Of a stretch of 32,723 bases of DNA, positions 16,184 through 25,122 are shown piece after piece. The position numbers and the translations under genes are program-made. The notes beneath the pieces were generated by a model. The model searched no databases and was not told where the DNA came from. It saw nothing but the letters and a program-made list of their open reading frames with translations. Location: contig JAHYJD010000032.1 in the NCBI GenBank assembly GCA_019429365.1, positions 1-32,723 of the forward strand. The letters run 5' to 3'. This DNA comes from Bacteroidales bacterium. GTDB taxonomy: Bacteria > Bacteroidota > Bacteroidia > Bacteroidales > UBA7960. The first letter of the stretch is position 1, and each line of letters begins with the position of its first letter.

Positions 16184-18439
16184 ATGAGCAAAAAATCAGT
16201 TTCCGGCGAGAAGAAATACCTTCGTAATTTCTGGATTATCATCCTTTCGCCTGTGCTTTTTCTTCTGCTGCTCATAACCACTATTTCAATTGGTATTTGG
16301 GGGTTTATGCCCACTTTCGAAGAGCTCGAAAACCCCAGAAGCAACCTTGCCAGTGAGATATATTCGGCCGACGGGGTGCTGCTTGGCACCTTTTACATTC
16401 ACAACCGTTCCAATGTGAATTACGAAGAAATTTCGCCAAACATGGTGCACGCCCTGCTTTCAACCGAAGACATTCGTTTTCACTACCACTCGGGCGTAGA
16501 TGTCAGGAGTATTTTCAGGGTCATTGTGCGCAATATTATCGGAGGCCAGCGCAGTGCGGGCGGGGGCAGCACTTTGAGCCAGCAACTGGCCAAAAACCTT
16601 TTCCCAAGGCAGGAAAACCCTTCGGTGTTTTCGCTGGCCGTTATCAAGCTAAAGGAGTGGGTTACGGCAGCCAAATTGGAGCGCAACTACACCAAAGAAG
16701 AGATCATTGCCATGTACCTGAACACGGTTGATTTTGGCAGCCATGCTTTTGGAATTAAATCGGCCGCAAAAACCTACTTTAACACCACCCCCGACTCACT
16801 TAAGGTGGAAGAGGCAGCTGTGCTGGTGGGTATGCTCAAGGCCCCATCATATTTTCACCCGGTAAGAAACCCCGAGCGGGCGTTTAACCGCAGGCAGGTG
16901 GTACTGAGCCAAATGGCCCGCTACAGCTACATCAGTCCGTTTGAGCTCGACTCCATTCGTGCCCTACCGCTCGACATGTCGCAATACCAGGTTCAAGACC
17001 AGAATACCGGTCTGGCCACTTATTTTCGCGAGTATCTTCGCCTTGAACTGAACGAGTGGAGCAAAACCCGCATTAAGCCCGATGGCAGCAGTTTCAACAT
17101 TTACAAAGACGGCCTGAAGATTTATACCACCATAGATTCGCGCATGCAGAAATATGCCGAGGAAGCTATGGAGGAGCATATGGGCAAAACCCTTCAGCCC
17201 GACTTTTTCAGGCACTGGAGGGGCTATAATAATGCGCCCTTTGGCCGCGACCTTACCCAGGCACAGATCAACACCAACATTGAAAACAGCATGCGGCGCA
17301 GCGACCGCTTTATTAATATGCGCCGCCAGGGAGTTCCCGAAGACTCCATCAGGATGTCGTTCAATGTGCCGGTACCAATGACCATCTTTACCTGGGACGG
17401 TGAGGTGGACACCCTCATGACCCCACTTGACTCCATCTGGTACTACAAGCATTTTCTGAATACAGGCATGATGGCCATTGAACCTCAGACAGGCCATGTG
17501 AAGGCCTATGTGGGCGGCATCAACTTCAGGCATTTCAAATTCGATCATGTAACCGCAAGCCGCCGCCAGGTGGGCTCCACCTTTAAACCATTTCTATACA
17601 CCCTGGCTATGCGCGAAGGAGAGTTCAGCCCTTGCACCGAGGTGCCCAACACCCCGGTAACCTTCGACACTCCACAGGGACCCTGGACACCAAAAAACAG
17701 CTCCGATGAGCGAGAAGGAGAAATGGTTTCCCTGAGATGGGCACTGGCCAATTCCGTCAATTATGTTTCGGCCTTTTTAATGAAAAAATATTCGCCCCTG
17801 GCGGTTATTAACCTGGTTCGCCGCATGGGAATTACCAGCCCCATTGATCCGGTGCCGGCCCTTGCCCTGGGAACACCCGACATTTCCGTAAAAGAAATGG
17901 TAGGTGCATTTGCCACCTATGCCAACAAAGGGGTTTTTATTGAACCTACTTTTATTACCCACATTGAAGACAAGAGTGGGAACCTCATAGAAGCTTTTAT
18001 GCCACAGCAGGAAGAGGCCATTAGCGAGGAGAACGCTTACCTCATGCTGGAGCTAATGAAAGGGGTGGTAGAAAGCGGCACTGGAATGCGCCTGCGCTTT
18101 CGTTATGGCTTTACCCATCCCATTGGCGGAAAGACCGGAACCACACAAAATCAGTCCGATGGCTGGTTTATGGGTCTTACACCCAACCTTGTGGCGGGGG
18201 TCTGGGTTGGCGCCGAGGATCGCGGCATAAGATTTCGCAGCATTAGCCTTGGACAGGGGGCGAACATGTCACTGCCAATTTGGGCCCTGTTTATGCAAAG
18301 GGTATATGCCGACGAAAGCATAAACCTGACCCAGGAAGATTTTGAAAGACCGGCCCGCCCGCTATCGGTGGAAACCGACTGCAGCAAATACCGTCAGGAC
18401 ACCAGTGCGCGCGATGTTTTCAGGCGCGATGTTTTCTGA
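16184..18439 (+). CDS. Class A penicillin-binding protein (glycosyltransferase 51 plus transpeptidase)
   Basis: The 751-residue protein has a short cytoplasmic N-terminus and one membrane segment (about 16-41). The GT51 domain contains the catalytic Glu95 in TEDIRFHYHSGVD and GGSTLSQQLAKN (127-138), and polymerises lipid II into glycan strands. The transpeptidase domain has SxxK (Ser465-Thr-Phe-Lys468), SxN (Ser524-Val-Asn526) and KTG (650-652), and crosslinks peptides. All catalytic motifs are intact, so it is a bifunctional peptidoglycan synthase in the inner membrane, and a beta-lactam target. It closes the holB-ricT-gldH cluster and converges with cysN only 16 bases away, without a visible terminator. 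The last codons show a 12-base repeat giving RDVFRRDVF. Confidence 0.95.
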   Translation: MSKKSVSGEKKYLRNFWIIILSPVLFLLLLITTISIGIWGFMPTFEELENPRSNLASEIYSADGVLLGTFYIHNRSNVNYEEISPNMVHALLSTEDIRFHYHSGVDVRSIFRVIVRNIIGGQRSAGGGSTLSQQLAKNLFPRQENPSVFSLAVIKLKEWVTAAKLERNYTKEEIIAMYLNTVDFGSHAFGIKSAAKTYFNTTPDSLKVEEAAVLVGMLKAPSYFHPVRNPERAFNRRQVVLSQMARYSYISPFELDSIRALPLDMSQYQVQDQNTGLATYFREYLRLELNEWSKTRIKPDGSSFNIYKDGLKIYTTIDSRMQKYAEEAMEEHMGKTLQPDFFRHWRGYNNAPFGRDLTQAQINTNIENSMRRSDRFINMRRQGVPEDSIRMSFNVPVPMTIFTWDGEVDTLMTPLDSIWYYKHFLNTGMMAIEPQTGHVKAYVGGINFRHFKFDHVTASRRQVGSTFKPFLYTLAMREGEFSPCTEVPNTPVTFDTPQGPWTPKNSSDEREGEMVSLRWALANSVNYVSAFLMKKYSPLAVINLVRRMGITSPIDPVPALALGTPDISVKEMVGAFATYANKGVFIEPTFITHIEDKSGNLIEAFMPQQEEAISEENAYLMLELMKGVVESGTGMRLRFRYGFTHPIGGKTGTTQNQSDGWFMGLTPNLVAGVWVGAEDRGIRFRSISLGQGANMSLPIWALFMQRVYADESINLTQEDFERPARPLSVETDCSKYRQDTSARDVFRRDVF
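18410..18436 (+). repeat. 12-base direct repeat at the 3' end of the PBP gene
   Basis: CGCGATGTTTTC occurs at 18410-18421 and again at 18425-18436, with a 15-base period, encoding RDVF twice. This probably arose by a small slippage duplication that keeps the reading frame. Confidence 0.7.
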
Positions 18440-18455
18440 GAATTTCCCGAAACCA

Positions 18456-19730
18456 TTAAATAATCATGCCGGCACCAACGGTTTCGTTGGTTCCCTCGTC
18501 AATGAGTATCACGCTGCCGGTAAATCGGTTAATCTGATATTTGTCGAAAAAGAAGGGTTTGGTGGTGCGCACCGAGATGCGGGCAATATCGTTCATTCCC
18601 ACTTCCTTGTCGTCCTGCATGCGGTGCAGGGTATTTACATCCACCTTGTAAAGAATGTTTTTCACCACACAACGTGCCTCACGTGTGGTGTGCCTGATGC
18701 CATACTTTCCGTTAAGCTGCAGTTTTGCGGGGTTCATCCAGCAAACCATCATGTCAATATCCTGCGATATTTCGGGCACATTATTTACACGTACGATCAT
18801 ATCTCCGCGGCTCACATCGAGTTCGTCTTCGAGCCTGATCGTTACCGACATGGGTGCAAAAGCCTCCTGAACCGGCCCTTCAGGACCATCGATGGCTTTA
18901 ATTTTTGAGGTGAAGCCTGAGGAAAGTACCATTACCTTGTCGCCGGGTTTAAAAATGCCCCCGTCCACCCTGCCAGCATAGCCACGGTAGTCGTGATACT
19001 CGTCGGTTTGCGGACGAACCACATACTGCACCGGGAAGCGACAGTCGACCAGGTTAAGGTCGCTGCCAATATGAATGGTTTCGAGCAGGTACATCAGGGT
19101 GGATCCGCCATACCATGGCATATTCTGCGATTTCTCAACCACATTATCACCCTTGAGTGCACTGATGGGAATAAACTGAATATCCTGCACTTTAAACTTA
19201 GATGCAAAACCCTGGAATTCCTTTTTGATTCTTTCAAACACCTGCTGATCGTAATCCATCAAGTCCATTTTGTTTATGCAAATGACCAGGTGGGGAATGC
19301 CCAGCAATGAGGCAATAAAGGCATGGCGCTTGGTTTGCTCCAATACACCTTTGCGGGCATCCACCAGGATTATGGCCAGGTTGGCTGTGGAAGCTCCGGT
19401 AACCATATTGCGGGTATACTGAATGTGACCAGGGGTGTCGGCGATAATGAATTTGCGCTTTGGGGTAGCAAAATAGCGGTAGGCCACATCGATGGTGATA
19501 CCTTGCTCCCTTTCTGCCCTTAGCCCATCGGTGAGCAGGGCAAGATTTACTTCAGGCTCACCGCGACGCTCACTGCTAAGCCTGATGGCTTCATACTGGT
19601 CTTCAAAAATAGATTTGCTGTCGTATAGCAGGCGCCCGATCAGGGTGCTCTTCCCGTCGTCTACGCTACCGGCGGTGGTAAAGCGCAGCAGCTCCATATC
19701 AAGGTATCCGTTTCCTGAAAAATGTTCCAT
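18456..19730 (-). CDS. cysN: Sulfate adenylyltransferase subunit 1 (GTPase subunit)
   Basis: The protein is 424 residues from the ATG at 19730 (MEHFSGNGYLDMELLRF). A start at 19814 would overlap cysD by 71 bases, so it is rejected. The G-domain motifs are complete: GSVDDGKST (21-29), DTPGH (98-102) and NKMD (153-156). Elongation-factor-like beta-barrel domains follow (VQYVVRPQTDEYHDYRGYAG). CysN hydrolyses GTP to drive formation of adenosine 5'-phosphosulfate from ATP and sulfate by its partner CysD. There is no fused APS kinase domain, in keeping with a separate cysC. It is the last gene of the cysC-cysD-cysN operon, 13 bases after cysD. Confidence 0.95.
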   Translation of the reverse strand: MEHFSGNGYLDMELLRFTTAGSVDDGKSTLIGRLLYDSKSIFEDQYEAIRLSSERRGEPEVNLALLTDGLRAEREQGITIDVAYRYFATPKRKFIIADTPGHIQYTRNMVTGASTANLAIILVDARKGVLEQTKRHAFIASLLGIPHLVICINKMDLMDYDQQVFERIKKEFQGFASKFKVQDIQFIPISALKGDNVVEKSQNMPWYGGSTLMYLLETIHIGSDLNLVDCRFPVQYVVRPQTDEYHDYRGYAGRVDGGIFKPGDKVMVLSSGFTSKIKAIDGPEGPVQEAFAPMSVTIRLEDELDVSRGDMIVRVNNVPEISQDIDMMVCWMNPAKLQLNGKYGIRHTTREARCVVKNILYKVDVNTLHRMQDDKEVGMNDIARISVRTTKPFFFDKYQINRFTGSVILIDEGTNETVGAGMII

Positions 19731-19743
19731 TACAGCCTGATTT

Positions 19744-20649
19744 TTAAAAATAACCTTCTTTTTTCCGGTCCTCCATGGCGGTTTCACTTCGCTTATCGTC
19801 GGCACGCGATCCACGTTCTGTCACCCTGGCAGCAGCCACTTCCTGAATAATTTCTTCGAGTGAGTTGGCAGCTGATACCGTGGCCCCGGTGCAGCTCATG
19901 TCGCCAATGGTTCGAAAACGAATGTGCATCATTTCCCATTTTTCGCCATCCATAAGCTTAACGTAATCGCTGCGGGCCAGCAGGGTGCCCTTTCGATCCA
20001 CGCATTCGCGGTCGTGCGAGAAGTAAAGCGAGGGCATTTCAATGTTTTCGAGCAGCACATATTGCCACACATCCATTTCCGTCCAGTTACTCAGGGGGAA
20101 CACCCTGAAGTGTTCTCCCATTTTTTTGCGGCTGTTGAAGAGGTTCCACAGCTCAGGCCGCTGGTTTTTGGGGTCCCACTGCCCGAATTCATCCCGGTGT
20201 GAAAAAAAACGTTCCTTGGCACGGGCTTTTTCTTCGTCGCGGCGCCCGCCGCCCATCAGGGCATCAAAGCCATGCTCCTCGATGGTGTCGAGCAGTGTAA
20301 CCGTTTGCAACATGTTACGGCTGGCCTGGGGGCCGGTTTCCTCCACCGCCCTGCCCTTATCTATACTTTCCTGAACATGACCTACCACCAGGCGAGCGCC
20401 CAGCTTCTTGACAAGATTGTCGCGGTATTCGAGCGTTTCAGGAAAGTTGTGCCCGGTATCGATATGCAATAGTGGGAAGGGAATACGCGCTGGGAAAAAA
20501 GCCTTGTTGGCAATGTGAAGCATCACGATGGAGTCCTTGCCTCCCGAAAAAAGCAGGGCTGGCTTTTCAAACTGGGCTGCCACTTCGCGGATCACAAACA
20601 TGGATTCAGCTTCCAGCTCGCGCAGGTGACTCAGGTTGTAAGATTGCAT
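19744..20649 (-). CDS. cysD: Sulfate adenylyltransferase subunit 2
   Basis: The 301-residue protein has the PP-loop ATP-binding motif SGGKDS (35-40). It also carries CysD hallmarks: LLHIDTGHNFPETLEYRD, GGRRDEEKARAKERFFSHRD-like sequence, and FPLSNWTEMDVWQY. It is the catalytic subunit that joins sulfate to AMP from ATP, coupled to GTP hydrolysis by CysN. The R-G-S-R near the C-terminus (TERGSRADDKRSETAMEDRK) is the usual end of the family. It starts 5 bases after the cysC stop and is 13 bases ahead of cysN, so the three are translated from one transcript. Confidence 0.96.
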   Translation of the reverse strand: MQSYNLSHLRELEAESMFVIREVAAQFEKPALLFSGGKDSIVMLHIANKAFFPARIPFPLLHIDTGHNFPETLEYRDNLVKKLGARLVVGHVQESIDKGRAVEETGPQASRNMLQTVTLLDTIEEHGFDALMGGGRRDEEKARAKERFFSHRDEFGQWDPKNQRPELWNLFNSRKKMGEHFRVFPLSNWTEMDVWQYVLLENIEMPSLYFSHDRECVDRKGTLLARSDYVKLMDGEKWEMMHIRFRTIGDMSCTGATVSAANSLEEIIQEVAAARVTERGSRADDKRSETAMEDRKKEGYF

Positions 20650-20654
20650 AAGGA

Positions 20655-21257
20655 TTATTCTTTAAAAACTATTTTCGGTAATATAAAGTCAATCAACTCG
20701 TTTACAGCATCCGAGACGCTGCACTGGTCGGTACGAATCTCCAGGTCGGGGTTTTCGGGCGGCTCGTAAGGCGAGTCGATACCGGTAAAGTTTTTTAATT
20801 CACCCTGACGTGCTTTTTGATAGAGGCCTTTGGGATCTCGTGCTTCGCATACTTCGAAAGGCGCATTTACATAAACTTCGCAAAAATCAGCAGCCCCAAC
20901 GATAGTGCGCGCCATTTGCCTGATGCGCCGGGTTGGACTAATAAAGCAACTGATCACCACCATACCGGCTTCGAGAAACAGCCTTGAGATGGCGGCCATG
21001 CGGCGAATGTTCTCGATGCGTCCCTCCATGGAAAAATCAAGGTCGCGGTTTATGCTGGTGCGTATAAAATCGGCATCGAACACCTGCGTTTTGAAACCCA
21101 TCTCGTGAAGTCTTTTTTCAAGATCGATGGCAATGGTCGTTTTGCCCGAACCCGACAGGCCTGTGAGCCAGACCACCAGTGCCTTCTGCCCCAGCAGCCG
21201 TTCCTTGTCAAGGCGCTGCAAAAAGGAACACATCATTGAAGCGGGTTTTTTCTCCAT
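20655..21257 (-). CDS. cysC: Adenylyl-sulfate (APS) kinase
   Basis: The protein is 200 residues from the ATG at 21257 (MEKKPASMMCSF). An open frame reaches back to 21386, but a -7 element lies at 21331-21324, downstream of that start, so the longer version is rejected. The P-loop is GLSGSGKTT (33-41), the phospho-acceptor serine motif is FISP (Ser107), and ARDPKGLYQKARQGELKNF and FTGIDSPYE are kept. It phosphorylates APS to PAPS. Two motifs differ from the usual wording: DGDxxR reads DADFIR (61-66) and DLGFS reads DLDFS. No APS/PAPS reductase or sulfite reductase gene is nearby, so PAPS may serve sulfation as well as, or instead of, assimilation. It is the first gene of the operon. Confidence 0.93.
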   Translation of the reverse strand: MEKKPASMMCSFLQRLDKERLLGQKALVVWLTGLSGSGKTTIAIDLEKRLHEMGFKTQVFDADFIRTSINRDLDFSMEGRIENIRRMAAISRLFLEAGMVVISCFISPTRRIRQMARTIVGAADFCEVYVNAPFEVCEARDPKGLYQKARQGELKNFTGIDSPYEPPENPDLEIRTDQCSVSDAVNELIDFILPKIVFKE

Positions 21258-21323
21258 GGGTGATGTTTTTTCAGGATTTACGGGCGTTCTCCAAAAAACA
21301 ACAAGGCTGCCTTCCGGGAACTG

Positions 21324-21331
21324 CAAAATTA
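21324..21331 (-). promoter_or_regulatory. -7 promoter element for cysC-cysD-cysN
   Basis: The minus strand reads TAATTTTG, a full match to TAnnTTTG, 67 bases upstream of the cysC ATG at 21257. No -33 element at standard spacing was seen. Confidence 0.45.
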
Positions 21332-21471
21332 TAAAAAACCCCCATATAAAAGCCCGGTAAAAAAATGCAAGCCGGGGCAGAAACAAAAGCGCCAGCTTTC
21401 CACAATTACGGAAGCAGCATGGTCGTTGTTTTTATGCCATCAATAATGCAACCTTTGCCGGTGTTTTTGGT

Positions 21472-21479
21472 TAATTTTG
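21472..21479 (+). promoter_or_regulatory. -7 promoter element for porZ-recO
   Basis: TAATTTTG matches TAnnTTTG, 45 bases before the ATG at 21524. A TTTG at 21454-21457 lies 14 bases upstream, a short spacing. Together with the cysC element it makes a divergent promoter pair in the 266-base gap. Confidence 0.45.
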
Positions 21480-21523
21480 CATGAGCTGCTCTTTGTGGGC
21501 AGTTTTTCAGAAAAATATCTTGC

Positions 21524-23872
21524 ATGATAAAATTCAAATTCTCGCATCTCCCTGCAATAGTTTTTTCAACCCTTGCGGTCCTTTTGTTTTGCGCTCCTGC
21601 TACGCTGGGTCAGAACATTCCTTTGGGGCACTGGCGGCATCACTTGCCCAACAACAGGGTAATTGCCATTACCGAAACCCCTGAAAGAGTAATAGGCGCC
21701 ACAGCTTTTGGCCTGGTGGTTTTCAATAAGACCGACAACAGTGTGGAAAAAATTGACAAGGTGCAGGGGCTGACCGACTTTGGCATTACCAGCCTGGCTT
21801 ATTCCGAACCTCACGATCTGTTACTGGTAGGTTATGCCAACGGCAACCTGGACCTTATCAAAGACCGGCAATTCATTAATGTGCCCGACATACGCCGCTC
21901 GTCAATCATGGGCAGTAAAAGCATTAACAACATAATGCTACGCGGCAACCGGGCTTACCTTTCTTGCGGCTTTGGCATTGTAGAATTCGACCTGGCCACT
22001 TACCTGATTCGCGACACCTACTTTATCGGGCCATTGGGAAGCCAGGTGGAGGTTTTTGATCTGACCCACTCCGGCACCCATTTTTTTGCAGCAACCAACG
22101 CAGGATTGCTCAGCGCACCGGCACAGGGAGTGAACCTGGCCGACTTTCAGAATTGGCATAAGATCAATGTCTCAGGACAGGCCAGCGAAACGATAAACAT
22201 GGTGGTCTGGTACGAAGGACGTTTACTTGCCAATGTGGCAAGGTCAACCGGGGACCTGCTGTATGTCTTTAACGATTCATCATGGGAGCTTTTCAGCCCT
22301 GTTGGGCAGCCCTACACAGGAACAAGGCGTAAACTTAAGGTCAGTGGCGGTAAATTGCTGGTTTCCAACGAATCTTTTGTGGACATCTTTGATCAGAACC
22401 TGAACCTGGCAGAGCGTGTGGACAACTATTACGAAGGGCAGGTAAGGGCTTTAGATGTGATGTTTGATGCGGAAAACCAACTCTGGCTTGGCGACGTGAA
22501 CGACGGGCTCATTCGCCGCAATGCACCCACTGCCTTTTTCAGGATTATTATGCCCGGGCCTGCCACTTCCAATTCTTTCGGGCTGGCCACCGGAGGCGGT
22601 AATCTTTGGGTGGCGCCGGGAGCCATTTCTTCAGGAGGAGGCAACACCTGGAACTCCAACGGGGTCTTTATGTTCTCAAACGGAAACTGGAAATGGTTTT
22701 TCGTGGCCAGTTATCCCATCATGAATGGGGTTTGGGATATTATTCGAATTGCAGTTGATCCGGGTAATCCGCAAAAAGTTTATGCCGCTTCCTGGACTGA
22801 GGGCCTGCTGGAGTTCACGCCCGACGGCCCGGTGACTCTCTGGGACGACAGCAACAGCACGCTCAGGCGCCGCACCGACATTGAAGATCACATAAGGATC
22901 GGCGGCGTGGTCGTGGACAACAGCGGAAATGTGTGGATGACCAATTCCAACACCCTGCGACCCATTGCCGTTAAAAAGGAAAACAACGAATGGCTGAGTT
23001 TCAGCAGCCAGGGCATGGTAAGCACAAGCCAGCTGGTTGGCCAGCTGGTCATCGACCGCAATGGTCAGAAATGGGCTGCCCTGCCCAATGGTGGCGGCAT
23101 TTACGTGTTTAAGGAAAACAACCTGAACAGCGACAATGACTTCCAGGCGCGCCGTCTCACAACAAATGATGGTAGCGGCGGATTGCCAACCAACAATGTT
23201 ACCACTCTTGCCGTCGATCATGATGGCTATATTTGGGTGGGTACTGACAAGGGCGTGGCCGTGTTTTACGCTCCGCAAAGGGCATTTTCGGGCGATCCCA
23301 TCAATGCCCAGCAAATCATTGTGCAGCAGGATGGATTTGCAGGTATCCTGTTCGAAACCGAAACCATTAACGCCATTGCCGTAGATGGCTCCAATAAAAA
23401 ATGGTTTGGCACAGGGCGTTCGGGTGCTTTTCTTCTTTCGTCGGATGGCCGGGAAACCGTGTTTCATTTTACGGCCGAGAACAGCCCCTTGCCTTCGAAC
23501 AACGTGCTGGATATTGCCATTGATGGACAAACCGGCGAAGTTTTCTTTGCCACAGACAAGGGCATTGCTTCCTTCAGGGGGCTGGCCACCGACGCGCCCC
23601 TGGCACACACCGATGTGTATGCCTATCCCAACCCGGTGCGGCCAGGGTATTCCGGCTACATTGCAGTGAAGGGCCTGGTGAAAAATGCCCTGGTGAAAAT
23701 TACTGACATTAACGGCAACCTGGTGTATGAAACCATTGCCGAGGGTGGGCAGGCCGTATGGAACGGGCAGGACCTTTGGGGGCGCAGGCCGTCAACGGGC
23801 GTTTACCTGGTGTTTTCGACCAACGATGATGGCAGCGAAACCATGGTAACCAAGATCCTTTTTGTAAACTAA
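21524..23872 (+). CDS. porZ: PorZ, type IX secretion surface component (beta-propeller protein)
   Basis: The 782-residue protein has a signal peptide (to about residue 29, ATLGQNIPLGHWRHHLP). Repeated propeller blades of the two-component-regulator type follow (for example DGYIWVGTDKGVAVFY, NVLDIAIDGQTGEVFFATDKGI, KKWFGTGRSGAFLL). The C-terminus is a type A sorting domain (about 700-782, YAYPNPVRPGYSGYIAVKG, VKITDINGNLVYE, STGVYLVFST). Length and layout match PorZ of Porphyromonas gingivalis: two seven-bladed propellers plus a sorting domain. PorZ is part of the cell-surface attachment complex and helps deliver anionic lipopolysaccharide to PorU. I recall porZ next to recO in other Bacteroidota, which fits here (36 bases apart). 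Distinguishing it from other propeller proteins rests on length, domain layout and neighbour. Confidence 0.83.
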   Translation: MIKFKFSHLPAIVFSTLAVLLFCAPATLGQNIPLGHWRHHLPNNRVIAITETPERVIGATAFGLVVFNKTDNSVEKIDKVQGLTDFGITSLAYSEPHDLLLVGYANGNLDLIKDRQFINVPDIRRSSIMGSKSINNIMLRGNRAYLSCGFGIVEFDLATYLIRDTYFIGPLGSQVEVFDLTHSGTHFFAATNAGLLSAPAQGVNLADFQNWHKINVSGQASETINMVVWYEGRLLANVARSTGDLLYVFNDSSWELFSPVGQPYTGTRRKLKVSGGKLLVSNESFVDIFDQNLNLAERVDNYYEGQVRALDVMFDAENQLWLGDVNDGLIRRNAPTAFFRIIMPGPATSNSFGLATGGGNLWVAPGAISSGGGNTWNSNGVFMFSNGNWKWFFVASYPIMNGVWDIIRIAVDPGNPQKVYAASWTEGLLEFTPDGPVTLWDDSNSTLRRRTDIEDHIRIGGVVVDNSGNVWMTNSNTLRPIAVKKENNEWLSFSSQGMVSTSQLVGQLVIDRNGQKWAALPNGGGIYVFKENNLNSDNDFQARRLTTNDGSGGLPTNNVTTLAVDHDGYIWVGTDKGVAVFYAPQRAFSGDPINAQQIIVQQDGFAGILFETETINAIAVDGSNKKWFGTGRSGAFLLSSDGRETVFHFTAENSPLPSNNVLDIAIDGQTGEVFFATDKGIASFRGLATDAPLAHTDVYAYPNPVRPGYSGYIAVKGLVKNALVKITDINGNLVYETIAEGGQAVWNGQDLWGRRPSTGVYLVFSTNDDGSETMVTKILFVN

Positions 23873-23908
23873 AACAGAAACAAATTCCTGTTATAGCTTT
23901 TGCCCGCC

Positions 23909-24634
23909 ATGATCGAAAAAACCAGCGGCATTGTGTTGCATCACTTCAGCTATGGCGAAACCAGCGTCATTGCTAAAATATTTACCCGTGAAGCAGGCCT
24001 GCAATCGTTTATTGTGCCGGGGGTAAGAAAGGCAAAAGCCCGCATCAAGCAGAATATTTTCCAGCCGCTGACCATCGTCGATATGGTAATTTACCGCAAG
24101 GAGCGCGATGGATTGCAGCACATCCGTGAAATCACAAACCCTGAGCCCTGGCAAAGCATTCCATACGACATCACCAAAACCTCCATTGCCATTTTCCTTG
24201 CTGAGATACTTTCGGGCGTGCTGAAAGAGTCGGACACCAGCACGGCCATGTTCGATTTTGTAAAAGAATCATTGGTATTTCTTGATCAAGCCGAGGGGCG
24301 AATTGCCGACTTTCACCTGGTATTTTTGTTGCAGCTCAGCGGACACCTGGGCTTTTCGCCACGGAACAATTTCAATGAGTACTGTTGCTTTTTTAACCTT
24401 GCAGAAGGTCTGTATCAAACCGTATATTATGGCCCCGAGATCTGCCTCGACAAAGAGCTGAGCCAGCAGTTTACCAAGCTTAGCAAGTGCGGTTTCGGAG
24501 ATTTGGAGGGCATTCACTTGAAACCCGAACACCGGAAAACTTTGCTGCATAAAACCATCGATTACTACCGCTTTCATTTGGAAGGCTTGAAGGAAATTAA
24601 ATCGCACCACGTGCTGGAGAGCGTGCTGCATTAG
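23909..24634 (+). CDS. recO: DNA repair protein RecO
   Basis: The protein is 241 residues from ATG 23909 (MIEKTSGIVLHHFSYGETS). A TTG at 23900 would add three residues and is less likely. The N-terminal OB fold is clear (SVIAKIFTREAGLQSFIVPGVRKAKA), followed by a helical domain (SIAIFLAEILSGVLKES). The four-cysteine zinc site known from some RecO proteins is absent, which is usual for this phylum. RecO helps load RecA on SSB-coated DNA, with RecR, in gap repair. It lies 36 bases after porZ in the same direction and probably shares its promoter. It converges with the gene fragment at 24643, only 8 bases away. Confidence 0.9.
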   Translation: MIEKTSGIVLHHFSYGETSVIAKIFTREAGLQSFIVPGVRKAKARIKQNIFQPLTIVDMVIYRKERDGLQHIREITNPEPWQSIPYDITKTSIAIFLAEILSGVLKESDTSTAMFDFVKESLVFLDQAEGRIADFHLVFLLQLSGHLGFSPRNNFNEYCCFFNLAEGLYQTVYYGPEICLDKELSQQFTKLSKCGFGDLEGIHLKPEHRKTLLHKTIDYYRFHLEGLKEIKSHHVLESVLH

Positions 24635-24642
24635 GAAGCAGC

Positions 24643-25122
24643 TTATTCCACTTTTTCGATAACCAAGTGGTCAAACCAGGCATTTAGCCTGCCGGTATTC
24701 CTGAGAATTATCTGAAGGTTTCTAATCTCAGCTTCAGGAACGGTGATTTGAAGCGACAGAGAATCCCACCCAGGTCGGGATGAAGGCAGGCCAATACGAA
24801 TGTCCTTGTAAAAATGGGCGCCTTCATCACCGGTCAAAACCAAGGCCCCGTTGAACCATGGGGAATTTCTTTTTACTGATACCACCCATTGTTCACCAGG
24901 CTCCACCGGAATAAATGTCGAAATGTTTTGTTCTGTTCTTCGACCCAATTTCAGGCTGTACTCACCGGAAAATGCCTTTCCGGAAATACGGGAAGTACCC
25001 GGATTAAAAAAATGTTGGCCATCATTCGAAACAATAAACTGTCCGGAATCATCCATTTTTTACATGTCGAAAACAATGGTTTCCAACACCTGGTATTGGG
25101 GCTTTTCACGCTTGATGACAGC
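24643..25122 (-). pseudogene. Broken gene: C-terminal jelly-roll-like domain with an in-frame stop
   Basis: The longest intact frame is 137 residues from an ATG at 25056 (MDDSGQFIVSNDGQHFFN), with no signal peptide. Its second half looks like a carbohydrate-binding-type beta-sandwich (SGKAFSGEYSLKLGR, WVVSVKRNSPWFNGALVL, RNTGRLNAWFDHLVIEKVE). In the same frame, upstream of a TAA at 25062-25060, the sequence continues as VIKREKPQYQVLETIVFDM. That reads like the preceding part of a Bacteroidota membrane protein ending in such a domain. A TGA at 25125-25123 then closes it. I infer the remnant of a longer gene whose 5' part is lost. The family is not identified. It could also be a short intact cytoplasmic protein, but no promoter or good ribosome site is seen. 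Confidence 0.5.

Noticed and set aside
21258-21386. 43-residue hydrophobic extension of CysC, which might look like a membrane anchor
   Set aside because: The -7 promoter element at 21331-21324 lies inside it, and APS kinase is a soluble enzyme of about 200 residues starting at MEKKPAS.
22676-23608. 310-codon open frame on the minus strand opposite porZ
   Set aside because: It is fully antisense to a well-supported gene, has no recognisable domain or signal, and arises from the G+C-rich codon pattern of porZ.
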